A stretch of 64,000 nucleotides of DNA from Hyphomicrobiales bacterium (GTDB lineage Bacteria; Pseudomonadota; Alphaproteobacteria; Rhizobiales; Beijerinckiaceae), in NCBI GenBank assembly GCA_947447895.1, contig CANFLM010000003.1:1-64000 (forward strand). Reading direction: 5' to 3'. A program made the translations under genes and the position numbers. The notes beneath the pieces were generated by a model. The model was not told where the DNA came from, did no database searches, and worked only from the letters and a program-made list of their open reading frames with translations. This document shows positions 1-8,340 of the stretch, one piece after another (within the stretch, counting starts at the first letter, position 1; each line of letters begins with the position of its first letter).

Positions 1-924
1 CCCAAGGGCAAAATGCTGACCGTGCCGATGATGCGCGGCCGCATCACCGCGCTCAACGAGACCCGCGCCGAGAACATCAAGGCGCGCGACGACATTGCCT
101 GGGTTCTGGAAGGCGACCGCGGCATCACCTATTCGGCAACCCCGCCGGAGGGATCGGTGGTGGTTGAAGGGGAGTGGTGGCCCAAGGATTACGCAGGCCC
201 GCCTTTGCTGTCGTTTGACAGCGAGGCCGCCAAGGGCCTGGGGCTCCAGCTCGGCGACCGCATCACCGTGAACGTTCTGGGACGGTTGATCGAGGCCAAA
301 ATCGCCAATTTCCGTAGGATCGAATGGCAGTCCCTCGGGATCAATTTTGTGATGGTGTTCTCGCCCAACAGCTTTGCCGGCGCGCCCTACAACACGCTGG
401 CCACCCTGACCAATCCGCCCGAAGCCAGTGCGGTCGACGAAGCCAGGCTTTTGGCGAAAGTGGCGGCGCGCTTTCCCGGTATCACCTCTGTCCGGGTCAA
501 GGACGCTCTGGAAGCGATCGACGAACTGGTCGGCAAGCTGATTGCCGCCATTCGCGGCGCCAGCCTTGTAACGCTGTTCTCGGCTATCCTTGTGCTGGCC
601 GGTGCCCTAGGAGCGGGCCAGCAAGCGCGAATCTACGATGCCGTCATCCTGAAAACGCTGGGTGCAACCCGTGCAATGCTGATCCGCGCTTATGTGATAG
701 AATATGCGATGATCGCCGTATTCTCGGCGATTTTCGGGCTGATCGCAGGGGATATTCTCGCGCAAACCATCATCACCAAGCTGATGAAACTGGGCTATCA
801 CGGACTGACCAGACAGGCCTATGGCGTGGCGATATTGGGAGTGATCGGCACAATCGGGCTGGGCTTGATCGGCACCTGGCGCGTTTTAGGCCAAAAACCC
901 GCCCGACATCTGCATTCTTTATGA
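1..924 (+). CDS. FtsX-like ABC transporter permease, C-terminal part (5' partial)
   Basis: The frame is open from base 1, so the gene begins upstream of the window; 307 residues are visible. The first half is a soluble, periplasm-type region. It is followed by three hydrophobic segments (around residues 180-205, 230-255 and 275-300), the usual C-terminal membrane block of FtsX/MacB/YbbP permeases. The protein ends with a short basic tail after the last segment (KPARHLHSL). Proteins of this family pair with an ATPase (YbbA/LolD type) that would lie upstream and cannot be seen. They act in envelope processes such as lipoprotein or toxic lipid handling rather than classical import. The exact substrate cannot be inferred. 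Confidence 0.85.
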   Translation, partial: PKGKMLTVPMMRGRITALNETRAENIKARDDIAWVLEGDRGITYSATPPEGSVVVEGEWWPKDYAGPPLLSFDSEAAKGLGLQLGDRITVNVLGRLIEAKIANFRRIEWQSLGINFVMVFSPNSFAGAPYNTLATLTNPPEASAVDEARLLAKVAARFPGITSVRVKDALEAIDELVGKLIAAIRGASLVTLFSAILVLAGALGAGQQARIYDAVILKTLGATRAMLIRAYVIEYAMIAVFSAIFGLIAGDILAQTIITKLMKLGYHGLTRQAYGVAILGVIGTIGLGLIGTWRVLGQKPARHLHSL

Positions 925-1029
925 GAAACAAGCCAAACAAAATGTTTGACCTCTTGTAATTTGGTCACAATCTCCTCATATTTTCCATAAGCCGCCATCA
1001 AGGCGGGAGGGGAACTAAAGGATAAATCG

Positions 1030-1800
1030 ATGTCAAATTTCGATGGCAATGGATCAACCCCGTGGGGAGCTTATGCGGCGCCGATTGATCGCGCGACGTA
1101 TGATCAGGGCCTGCGGACCTACATGCTCGGTATCTACAACCATATGACACTGGCACTGGGGATTTCCGGTCTGGTGGCTTGGGGCACCTTCATGGCTGCC
1201 ACCCACGAGGTCAACGGCAAGCTCGCCCTGACACCGCTGGGTCAGGCGCTTTACATGAGCCCGCTGAAATGGCTGGTGATGCTGGCTCCTCTGGCTTTCA
1301 TCTTCGTGTTCTCGTTCCGCTTCGAACGGATGAGCTATCCGAGCCTGCTTGGCACCTTCTGGGCCTTTGCAGCCACCATGGGCCTGTCGATGTCCTCCAT
1401 CTTCCTCATCTACCAGATCGGTAGTGTGGTGCAGGTTTTTGCGATCACGGCGTTGATGTTTGCGGGTACCTCGCTCTATGGCTACACGACCAAGCGGTCG
1501 CTGTCGGCGATGGGCGGGTTTCTGGTGATGGGCCTGATCGGCCTGATGATTGCCAGCCTCGTCAACATCTTCATGCAGAGCTCGGCCATGCAGTTCGCCA
1601 TCTCGGTGGTCGGCGTGGTGATCTTTGCCGGCCTGACCGCCTGGGACACCCAGCGCCTGAAGGAAGAATACGACGCTGTGGCCTATGACCAGACCCTGAT
1701 TGCCAAGTGGTCGGTGATGGGTGCCCTGACACTCTATCTGGATTTCGTGAACATGTTCCAGTTCCTGTTGTCCCTGATGGGCAACCGCAACAACGACTAA
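1030..1800 (+). CDS. Bax inhibitor-1 / YccA family membrane protein
   Basis: A 256-residue, strongly hydrophobic protein with about seven membrane segments after a short cytoplasmic N-terminus. The C-terminal part carries the family-typical AWDTQRLKEEY stretch, followed by a final helix and a short polar tail. The BI-1/YccA family contains calcium-leak channels and, in E. coli, YccA modulates the FtsH protease; which role applies here is unknown. An AAGGA ribosome binding site lies 7 bases before the ATG. It is a single-gene unit ending in a strong intrinsic terminator. Confidence 0.93.
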   Translation: MSNFDGNGSTPWGAYAAPIDRATYDQGLRTYMLGIYNHMTLALGISGLVAWGTFMAATHEVNGKLALTPLGQALYMSPLKWLVMLAPLAFIFVFSFRFERMSYPSLLGTFWAFAATMGLSMSSIFLIYQIGSVVQVFAITALMFAGTSLYGYTTKRSLSAMGGFLVMGLIGLMIASLVNIFMQSSAMQFAISVVGVVIFAGLTAWDTQRLKEEYDAVAYDQTLIAKWSVMGALTLYLDFVNMFQFLLSLMGNRNND

Positions 1801-1822
1801 GCGTCACTCAACACTCTCGTGG

Positions 1823-1851
1823 AAAGGCCCCGTTCGCGGGGCCTTTTTTTT
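1823..1851 (+). terminator. Rho-independent terminator of the BI-1 gene
   Basis: A perfect 10-bp stem (1823-1832 with 1837-1846) closed by a TTCG tetraloop, with a run of eight T at 1844-1851. It starts 22 bases after the stop codon. This is a textbook intrinsic terminator. Confidence 0.95.
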
Positions 1852-1879
1852 GGCTGGATTACCGATCCGTCAAATCCGT

Positions 1880-2329
1880 CTAACCCACCACCAGTTTCAC
1901 CGGCTTGTCGAGAAACCGCAGCACCAGCGGTAGCTCGTGTCCGCGTTTGAGCACCTGCCCGGCCGCCCCTTTGAGCACATATTGTCCCTGCTTGCGGGCC
2001 AGCTTCGGGTTTTTCTCGATCCGGTAGAGCGGCACATCATGGGCGCGGCGGAAGACCGAGAATATCGCCAGTTCGGGGGTGAAATCCATGGCATAATCGC
2101 GCCACTCGCCAGCTGCCACCATACGACCATAGAGATTGAGCAGGTCGCGCAGCTCAAACCGGTCGAAGGCCACCACCGCAGGGGCTGCGGCCGATCCAAT
2201 GTGATTTCCGCTGACCGACGCACCGGCCCCATTCGGCAACGGCAGGGGCACAATCAGGGCAGGCTCTGAATGGTGCTGCGCCCGTTCGGGCCCCGAGCGG
2301 CCGACCTCCTCTTGTGCATCACCCATCAT
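1880..2329 (-). CDS. DUF2794 family protein
   Basis: A 149-residue soluble protein. The first 50 residues are variable and the conserved core starts near VAFDRFELRDLL and continues through YGRMVAAGEWRDYAMDF, FSVFRRAHDVPLYRIEK and VLKRGHELPLVLRFL. These blocks match DUF2794, a family restricted largely to alphaproteobacteria with no known function. Two adjacent ATG codons (2329 and 2326) are possible starts. It converges with the BI-1 gene, and nothing in the context suggests a role. Confidence 0.85.
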   Translation of the reverse strand: MMGDAQEEVGRSGPERAQHHSEPALIVPLPLPNGAGASVSGNHIGSAAAPAVVAFDRFELRDLLNLYGRMVAAGEWRDYAMDFTPELAIFSVFRRAHDVPLYRIEKNPKLARKQGQYVLKGAAGQVLKRGHELPLVLRFLDKPVKLVVG

Positions 2330-2491
2330 CCGCCCTGCTCACCTGATCCGATTCTTGCAAACCACCGACCCTCACATGATGGCGTGCGGATCGGCGTCCA
2401 ACAAGTCTTAAAAAAATCGTCCCAGATCAAAAAATCATGATTTCGCCTTGATCTGGCCCATCCATCGCCGCAGTGCGGCGTATAGTGATCA

Positions 2492-2649
2492 GTGTTGCCT
2501 CGGACCCGGTACTCGCCCCCGATAACAGCCCCCCCTAGCATCGGGGGTTTGAGAACCGGGTCCACCAACACCCGATCGATGACTTCTCTGATCGAGCTTC
2601 GTATCCTCCCAAGACTTCAAGAGCTGGCCCGAGGCCAGCTCTTTTTTTG
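2492..2649 (+). ncRNA. Candidate structured small RNA with intrinsic terminator
   Basis: This 324-bp gap (2330-2653) has no supportable coding sequence. A TATAGT box at 2481-2486 precedes a long rod: GTGTTG (2492-2497) pairs with CAACAC (2566-2571), GGACCCGGT with ACCGGGTCC inside it, and CCCCCGAT with ATCGGGGG near the tip. The 3' end is a 9-bp terminator stem (2621-2629 with 2633-2641) followed by seven T. That terminator points along the plus strand, where no protein gene lies upstream. No good -35 box is spaced for the TATAGT. The signature SRP RNA loop is absent and I cannot assign a family; 6S-like size and rod shape are suggestive only. Confidence 0.45.
2621..2648 (+). terminator. Rho-independent terminator without an upstream protein gene
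   Basis: Stem 2621-2629 with 2633-2641, loop CGA, then seven T at 2642-2648. Read on the minus strand, as needed for the neighbouring AhpD-like gene, it has no T-run, so it most likely ends a plus-strand non-coding transcript. Confidence 0.75.
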
Positions 2650-2653
2650 GCAC

Positions 2654-3268
2654 TCAACCGCGCGCCTGGCCGTGATAGGCCAGATTGGGCCGCATATCGA
2701 CGGCTGAGGCCATGCGGTTGGTCATGTTGTAGAAGGAGGCCACCGCTGCCACATCCCAGATATCGCGGTCACTCAGGCCCGTATCGCGCAAAGCCTGGCG
2801 GTCAGCCTCGGCGATCTCGAAGGAGGCACGGGTCATCTTGGTGGCGAAAGCCAGCATGGCATGATGGCGTGGTGACAGATCGGCGGCCCGCCAGTTCATC
2901 ACCAGCAATTCTCCCAGCACCGGATCGCCCGACAATTGCCGCACCGCCGCACCATGGGCTGTCAGGCAATAGAAGCAGCGGTTTTCCGAGGACACCGCCA
3001 CCGCAATCATCTCGCGTTCGAGTTTCGACAGGCCCGAAGGCGCCATCATCAGATCGTTATAAAAGAGCGTAAAGGCCTCGAGCTTGGCATTGTCATGCGC
3101 GTAAGAGGCCAGCACATTCGGAATGAAACCGAGTTTCTCGGTGCATTTATCGAATAATTCCTTGTTGTTGGCTGACAATTCGGCCGGCTCTATCGCCAGA
3201 GCCATGGTCTGTGGCTCGTGATCCTGTCGGCGCGGGATCTCCCCGCTGGTCTTTTTGACTGTGCTCAT
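2654..3268 (-). CDS. AhpD-like (carboxymuconolactone decarboxylase fold) peroxidase-related enzyme
   Basis: A 204-residue all-helical protein with the AhpD/CMD signature SSENRCFYCLTAHGAAVR: a CxxC pair followed by His four residues after the second Cys. In AhpD-type enzymes this dithiol reduces peroxides or adducts. The length matches the 'uncharacterized peroxidase-related' subfamily, which is longer than typical single-domain AhpD. A strong AAGGAGAG ribosome binding site precedes the ATG. It is transcribed after the kinase-like gene at 3320-4687, separated by about 50 bases. Whether it acts on alkyl hydroperoxides is unknown. Confidence 0.85.
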   Translation of the reverse strand: MSTVKKTSGEIPRRQDHEPQTMALAIEPAELSANNKELFDKCTEKLGFIPNVLASYAHDNAKLEAFTLFYNDLMMAPSGLSKLEREMIAVAVSSENRCFYCLTAHGAAVRQLSGDPVLGELLVMNWRAADLSPRHHAMLAFATKMTRASFEIAEADRQALRDTGLSDRDIWDVAAVASFYNMTNRMASAVDMRPNLAYHGQARG

Positions 3269-3319
3269 CTGGTCGCTCTCCTTGCAGGATCCCGAGCCTG
3301 AGCCGGGCGGGCCGCAAGG

Positions 3320-4687
3320 TCAAGCGGGGATCAGCCCGACCGCCTGCAAAGCCTGTGATTGGCGCGCTGTCACACTCTCCACGGAGAAATCCGCCATGGC
3401 CGTTTCAAACAATTGGTGGAAATTCAATTCGGCTGACAGATGCAGGAACACGCTGCCCAAACCGATAGCGGCGCGATCCATGAAGACGAATTCCTGCGGA
3501 ATGGTCACCGGTCCCTGCTTCTTCAAGGCCTGATGGACGGTAAAGGCCTCTTTGCGCCCATAAGCCGCCGGACTGACCCCATCGGCCACCGTACGCACCC
3601 GATCATCCAGCAAGGGGGCATAGATAAACCGCGCCCAGACATTGAGCACCTCAATCAAATCCTTCGTCAGCCCTTTGAACCCCCAGGTCTGATAGGCATG
3701 GGTAACCCGTTCGAGATCATTCTCTCGCAAGCCGCGATAGAGATCCACCACCCCGCCGACAAATTTCGGGGGGAAGATCCTGACACAGCCATAATCGAGC
3801 AGATTGATGCCGCCGGTCTCACTCCCCTCGTCGAACACCGTATAATTGCCCAGATGCGGATCGCCATGGATCACCCCGAAGCGGCTGAACGGCAACCACC
3901 AGGCCTGGAACATCGCCGTGGCGATGCGGTTGCGCACGGCGAGATCATGGCTCTTGAAACCCAGCAAAGGCTTGCCTTCCAGCCAGTTCAGCGCCAGCAA
4001 TCGATCGGTCGACAGGTCCTGATGCACTTTTGGTACCCGCACCAATGTCTCGTCTGCCAGCATGCGCTGATAGAGCGCGGCATGTTTGGCCTCGCGCCGA
4101 TAATCCAGTTCTTCGCGGATCCGTTCGGATATTTCCTTGGCAATCTCGCTGGTGTCGATGGCCGGATCCATCTGCCGGTGCATGGCGAACAGCACCGACA
4201 ACTGGTTGAGATCGGCCTCCACCGCCGATTGCATGTCCGGATATTGCAGCTTGCACGCCAGTGCCTCGCCTGCCAGCGAGGTCGCCCGATGCACCTGACC
4301 CAACGAGGCCGCCGCCGAGGGCTTGAGGTCGAACCGGGCAAAGCGGGTCAGCCAATCCGAACCCAATTCGGCCATCATCCGGCGTTTGACAAAAGCCGCG
4401 CCCATCGGCGGGGCGTCGTTCTGCAGCTTCTGCAATTCCTGGGCGTAATCGGGCGGCAGCAGATCGGGGATCGTGGCGACCAGTTGCGCCACCTTCATCA
4501 GGGGACCTTTGAGCCCGCCCAGAGCCTGCGTCAACAAGACCGCGTTGGTCTGGTCGCCAAAGCCGGTCCCGGTCAGCCGCGCGCCCGCCATGCGTGCCGC
4601 CACCCCGCCCACTTGCAGGCCGACCCGCATATAGCGGGCCGCGCGGGCCGATAAACGGTTCTGCTCATCATCGGATCGGGTCATCAT
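3320..4687 (-). CDS. ABC1/AarF/UbiB family atypical kinase
   Basis: The ATG at 4687 (455 aa) is preferred to an upstream GTG at 4708 because AGGG lies 5 bases before it. The family blocks are in order: a KxxQ-type N-terminal motif (LMKVAQLVAT), the alanine-rich loop AAASLGQVHRA that replaces the kinase P-loop, the ATP-binding Lys in ACKLQYPD, the catalytic block IHGDPHLGNY and the metal-binding LDYGCVR. UbiB/COQ8 proteins support ubiquinone synthesis or membrane lipid handling. This is one of the soluble-looking paralogues, not clearly UbiB itself: the canonical KxGQ reads KVAQ and no C-terminal membrane anchor is evident. Confidence 0.88.
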   Translation of the reverse strand: MMTRSDDEQNRLSARAARYMRVGLQVGGVAARMAGARLTGTGFGDQTNAVLLTQALGGLKGPLMKVAQLVATIPDLLPPDYAQELQKLQNDAPPMGAAFVKRRMMAELGSDWLTRFARFDLKPSAAASLGQVHRATSLAGEALACKLQYPDMQSAVEADLNQLSVLFAMHRQMDPAIDTSEIAKEISERIREELDYRREAKHAALYQRMLADETLVRVPKVHQDLSTDRLLALNWLEGKPLLGFKSHDLAVRNRIATAMFQAWWLPFSRFGVIHGDPHLGNYTVFDEGSETGGINLLDYGCVRIFPPKFVGGVVDLYRGLRENDLERVTHAYQTWGFKGLTKDLIEVLNVWARFIYAPLLDDRVRTVADGVSPAAYGRKEAFTVHQALKKQGPVTIPQEFVFMDRAAIGLGSVFLHLSAELNFHQLFETAMADFSVESVTARQSQALQAVGLIPA

Positions 4688-4755
4688 TGTCGCCCTATCG
4701 GGCACCACAACAGCCCATATGCTCTACACGGACACAAACCCGAACTGGATCAGCC

Positions 4756-6615
4756 TTAATCCATCTGTTCCAGCTCGATGATCATGTTCTCGATCACCCC
4801 GAGCCCGATCTGCCAGAATGCCGGATCCCGCGCATCGAGGCCGAAAGGCGCCAGCAATTCGGAATGGTGCTTGGTGCCGCCCGCCGACAGCATGGCAAAA
4901 TAGCGTTCGACAAAGCCGTCCGAGGCTTTTTCGTAGACGCCATACAGCGAATTCACCAGACAGTCCCCGAAGGCATAGGCATAGACATAGAAGGGCGAAT
5001 GGATGAAGTGCGGAATATAGGTCCAGAAGGTTTCATAACCCGGACCCAGCCGGATCGCCGGTCCCAGGCTCTCGTGCTGCACATCCATCCAGAGGGCACA
5101 AATATCATCGGCGGTCAGTTCGCCTTCCTTGCGCTTGAGGTGGACTTTGCGCTCGAAGCTGTAAAAGGCGATCTGGCGCACCACCGTATTGATCATATCC
5201 TCGACCTTGCCGGCCAGCATCGCCTTGCGGGCCAGCGGATCGGTGGTCTTGTCGAGCATGGAGCGGAAAGTCAGCATCTCGCCGAACACCGAGGCTGTTT
5301 CGGCCAGAGTGAGGGGTGTCGGCGCCATCAAAGCCCCGTTGGCACCGGCCAGCACCTGATGCACGCCATGGCCCAATTCATGGGCGAGGGTCATCACATC
5401 GCGCGGCTTGCCCTGATAATTGACCAGCACATAGGGGTGGGCCGAGGGCACGGTCCCATGGGCGAAAGCCCCCGGAGCCTTGCCCGGACGCACTGGCGCA
5501 TCGATCCAGCGTTCGTCAAAAAAACGTTGGGCCAGCCGGGCCATTTCGGGCGAGAACTGCCCGTAAGCTCCCAGCACCGTCTGTTTGGCCTCGTCCCACG
5601 GGATCACCTTCTGCTCGACCTTGGGCAGTGGCGCGTTGCGGTCCCAATGGTTGAGGGCTTCGACACCGAACCACTTGGCTTTCAGCTTGTAATAGCGGTG
5701 CGACAGGCGCGGATAGGCGGCCTGCACCGCCGAAACCAGCGCATCCACCACCTCGCGCTCGACCCGATTGGCCAGATGGCGGGAATCCGCAACATCGGAG
5801 AAACCGCGCCAGGTGTCGGAAATATCCTTGTCCTTGGCCAGCGTATTGGTGATCAGCGTGAAAACCCGCAAATTGTCCTTGAACGTATCGGCCAGAGCCT
5901 GCGAGGCCCGCTGGCGCAGGGCGCCGTCGGTATCCTGCATCTTGTTCAGAACCGGTTCGATGGTCAGCTCCTCGCCATCCAGCGAGAAACGCAAGGAGGA
6001 GATGGTTTCATCGAACAGGCGGTTCCAGGATGAATAGCCGGTCGCCGCCTTTTCATGGAACAGCTGTTCGAGTTTGTCCTCGAGCTGGTGGGGCTTTTCG
6101 CGGCGGATATCCTCGAGCCATGGCTTGTAATGGGCGAGCGGCGCCTGGCTTGCAGCCTGGTCGATCAGCGCATCGTCGATGCGGTTGAGTTCCAGCGTGA
6201 AAAACAGCAGGTCGGTTGAAATGCTTGTCAGATGGCCCTGCGCATCGCCGTAGAACTTGGCCCGCACCGGATCAGTCGTCTCGCCCGAATAGACCAGCCC
6301 GGCATAGGAGATGATCCGCCCCAGCCGGTCGTCGATATCCTCGTAGCGTTTGACGGCTTCGAACAAGGCTTCGGCAGCCTTCGCGCCTTTGGCGAGATCA
6401 GCCAGCTTGCCCTGATAATCGGCGGCAAAAGCTTTGGCCTGGCTGGCGGCCAGCGCCAGATCGGCCTGATAGGCCGCGCTGTCGATGCCGGGATAGAGAT
6501 CGTCAAGATTCCACTCCGGCAGAACCCCCAGATCCGTTTTGGCCGTTGCCGCCCCTGCATCGGCATGGGCTGCGGAATGATGGGGCAGATCGAAAGGATA
6601 GGACAGACTGGACAT
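4756..6615 (-). CDS. pepF: M3 family oligoendopeptidase F
   Basis: A 619-residue cytosolic metallopeptidase. The zinc motif HELGH is at residues 412-416, with H412 and H416 as ligands and E413 as catalytic base, and the downstream Glu ligand falls in the LAETASVFGEM block. The N-terminal two-thirds are the helical clan-MA(M3) scaffold, and length and order fit PepF/M3B proteins. The enzyme cleaves short peptides in the cytosol. No signal peptide is present. It is read from its own promoter region opposite the regulator gene at 6844, and the downstream kinase-like gene follows after about 70 bases. Confidence 0.93.
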   Translation of the reverse strand: MSSLSYPFDLPHHSAAHADAGAATAKTDLGVLPEWNLDDLYPGIDSAAYQADLALAASQAKAFAADYQGKLADLAKGAKAAEALFEAVKRYEDIDDRLGRIISYAGLVYSGETTDPVRAKFYGDAQGHLTSISTDLLFFTLELNRIDDALIDQAASQAPLAHYKPWLEDIRREKPHQLEDKLEQLFHEKAATGYSSWNRLFDETISSLRFSLDGEELTIEPVLNKMQDTDGALRQRASQALADTFKDNLRVFTLITNTLAKDKDISDTWRGFSDVADSRHLANRVEREVVDALVSAVQAAYPRLSHRYYKLKAKWFGVEALNHWDRNAPLPKVEQKVIPWDEAKQTVLGAYGQFSPEMARLAQRFFDERWIDAPVRPGKAPGAFAHGTVPSAHPYVLVNYQGKPRDVMTLAHELGHGVHQVLAGANGALMAPTPLTLAETASVFGEMLTFRSMLDKTTDPLARKAMLAGKVEDMINTVVRQIAFYSFERKVHLKRKEGELTADDICALWMDVQHESLGPAIRLGPGYETFWTYIPHFIHSPFYVYAYAFGDCLVNSLYGVYEKASDGFVERYFAMLSAGGTKHHSELLAPFGLDARDPAFWQIGLGVIENMIIELEQMD

Positions 6616-6776
6616 GCGTAACGGCTCCGGTAACCAGCACGATTGCTGCGTGTTGCTCCGGTTATGGCCGAGCGTGATGGCAGGATCAAGGCATCTCGTG
6701 ACCCAGTCTCCGGAAATCGGACATCAAAAAACCCTGCGGCGTTAAAGCCCCGTTTACCCTCATCAGGCATGGTGTG

Positions 6777-6807
6777 ATCCGAATCTTAACCATGATCGGA
6801 TTTTTTG
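6777..6807 (+). promoter_or_regulatory. Hairpin with T-run in the leader of the regulator gene
   Basis: ATCCGA (6777-6782) pairs with TCGGAT (6796-6801), followed by a run of T. It lies about 40 bases before the start of the regulator gene and no plus-strand gene precedes it. It could be an attenuator or chance; the 6-bp stem is weak. Confidence 0.25.
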
Positions 6808-6843
6808 AGGCCCGATCCTGTTGCCAGCGATGAAACGGAGCCG

Positions 6844-8340
6844 ATGCTGAAACGAGTGCTCATTGTTGATGATGACCCTGTCGAACGCCAGCGGCTGGAA
6901 GGCCTGCTGACGCGTTCGGGCTATCATCCTCTGGCTGTTGCAAGCGGTCTGGATGCCTTGTCGCTGCTCGACAATCCCGACGCACCGCGTATCGATGCGA
7001 TGATTCTCGATCTCGTGATGCCCGATCTCGATGGCATGGGCGTGCTGGCCCGCTTGAAAGACGTGCTGCAATCGCCGCCTGTCATCATGTCGATCACCGA
7101 AGGCAATATCGATCAGGTCGCCTCGACCATCCGCGCCGGTGCGCTGGATTTCATCGTGCGTCCGACGGGCATCGAACGGCTGACGCTGGCCCTCAGCAAC
7201 AGCATGCGCCGTCAGGTGCTCGAAGCCGCAATCCGGGATGTCAGCGAGGACGAGACCTCGCCCCAGCTCGCCGATCTGATCGGCACATCGCAGGTCATGG
7301 AGCGTCTGCGGGCCCAGGCCCAGCGGGCAGCCCGCTCCTCGATCCCGGTGCTGGTGACCGGTCCGAGCGGTTCGGGCAAAGCACGTCTGGCCCGCGCCAT
7401 CCACCGCGAATCCGATCGTTCGGGCAAAGCCTTGGTGACCCTGCATGCAGCCAACACCAATCCAGCCGATTTGCGGCAAGCGGTCGAAAACTGCCTGGCC
7501 CTCAAAAGCGCGCTGCTGATCACCCATGCCGACCTGCTGGATGACGCATGCCAGACCGTTTTGGCCGAGGCCTTCATGCGTGACTGCTTTGCCTTTACGC
7601 CGGGCGGGCCGAAGGCCGCACGCAAGATCAGGCTCTATGCCACCGCTTCCGCCGATCTGGCGGCGTTGAGCCGCGAAGGCCGCTTCCGGGCCGATCTGGC
7701 GATGCGGTTGGCTGTCCAGCCCTTGCGGATGCCCGCTTTGTGCGAGCGACGCGACGATATGCTGCCCTTGATCGACGATGTGCTGGCAAGGGTTTCCGCC
7801 TCACTCAAACGCGCGATTGCCGGCTTTTCCGCCGAGGCCCTGCAAGCCTTGCAACAACAGGAGTGGGCCGACAATATCCGTGGCCTGCGCAAGGTGATCC
7901 AGCAAGCCGCCATGCGGGCCGAAGGCCATCTGATTACCTTGCACGATTGTGCGCTTGATGGGAGCCAGGAGGCTCATGCCCAGCACGTGCGTGCACCGGC
8001 AAGTCACGTCACTAGCCCCGTTGCAAACCCTTTTGCAAATCTCCGGCGGTTGCCCGCGAGCGAATTGAGCGTCAGCCTGACAGGCGCAGACCGGCGGTTG
8101 CGTCCATTCGGAGAGATCGAGGCCGATATTCTACGCCATGCCTTGTCCCATTGCGACCACCATATCGGGCGGGCAGCCAGTGCCCTGGGCATCGGCCGGT
8201 CGACCTTCTACCGCAAGGCCCGGGATTTCGGATTGCTGGATGGCCCCGATCTGGGCGCAGGCTTGACCCGTCACGACGTTGCAACAACCCCCGCCCCCCG
8301 CCGCCCCGAGCCCCCCTCGCGTGCGGGAGAAGCGGCATGA
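6844..8340 (+). CDS. NtrC-type response regulator with degenerate AAA+ domain
   Basis: The ATG at 6844 (MLKRVLIVDDDP) has GGAG 4 bases upstream; an ORF extension from 6805 is unlikely. Domains: a receiver domain (about 1-120) with the acidic DDD pocket and phospho-acceptor Asp in MILDLVMPD; an AAA+ domain (about 150-385) with Walker A TGPSGSGKA and arginine-finger block GRFRADLAMRL; a C-terminal Fis-type helix-turn-helix (IGRAASALGIGRSTFYRKA). The sigma-54 contact loop GAFTGA is missing (FAFTPGGPKAA is there instead), and Walker B lacks its DE pair (LLITHADLL). It therefore probably does not open sigma-54 complexes in the usual way. Its stop overlaps the L,D-transpeptidase start by 4 bp, suggesting a cell-wall or envelope regulon. 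No partner histidine kinase is nearby. Confidence 0.85.
   Translation: MLKRVLIVDDDPVERQRLEGLLTRSGYHPLAVASGLDALSLLDNPDAPRIDAMILDLVMPDLDGMGVLARLKDVLQSPPVIMSITEGNIDQVASTIRAGALDFIVRPTGIERLTLALSNSMRRQVLEAAIRDVSEDETSPQLADLIGTSQVMERLRAQAQRAARSSIPVLVTGPSGSGKARLARAIHRESDRSGKALVTLHAANTNPADLRQAVENCLALKSALLITHADLLDDACQTVLAEAFMRDCFAFTPGGPKAARKIRLYATASADLAALSREGRFRADLAMRLAVQPLRMPALCERRDDMLPLIDDVLARVSASLKRAIAGFSAEALQALQQQEWADNIRGLRKVIQQAAMRAEGHLITLHDCALDGSQEAHAQHVRAPASHVTSPVANPFANLRRLPASELSVSLTGADRRLRPFGEIEADILRHALSHCDHHIGRAASALGIGRSTFYRKARDFGLLDGPDLGAGLTRHDVATTPAPRRPEPPSRAGEAA

Noticed and set aside
2492-2571. SRP 4.5S RNA identity for the rod-shaped RNA candidate
   Set aside because: The conserved tetraloop and asymmetric loop sequence of SRP RNA is not present.
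3440-6033. Long open frames on the plus strand opposite the kinase-like and pepF genes (404 and 479 codons)
   Set aside because: They are antisense shadows typical of GC-rich genes; the translations are rich in His, Gln, Arg and Gly without domains, while the minus strand encodes clear families.
6742-6756. TTAA-N7-TTTA resembling a CtrA binding site upstream of the NtrC-like regulator
   Set aside because: Only seven of eight specific bases match, and such a short motif is expected by chance in 64 kb.
8151-8336. Extended N-terminus of the L,D-transpeptidase frame
   Set aside because: It lies inside the regulator gene in another frame, encodes a Pro/Arg-rich shadow peptide and would hide the signal peptide starting at 8337.
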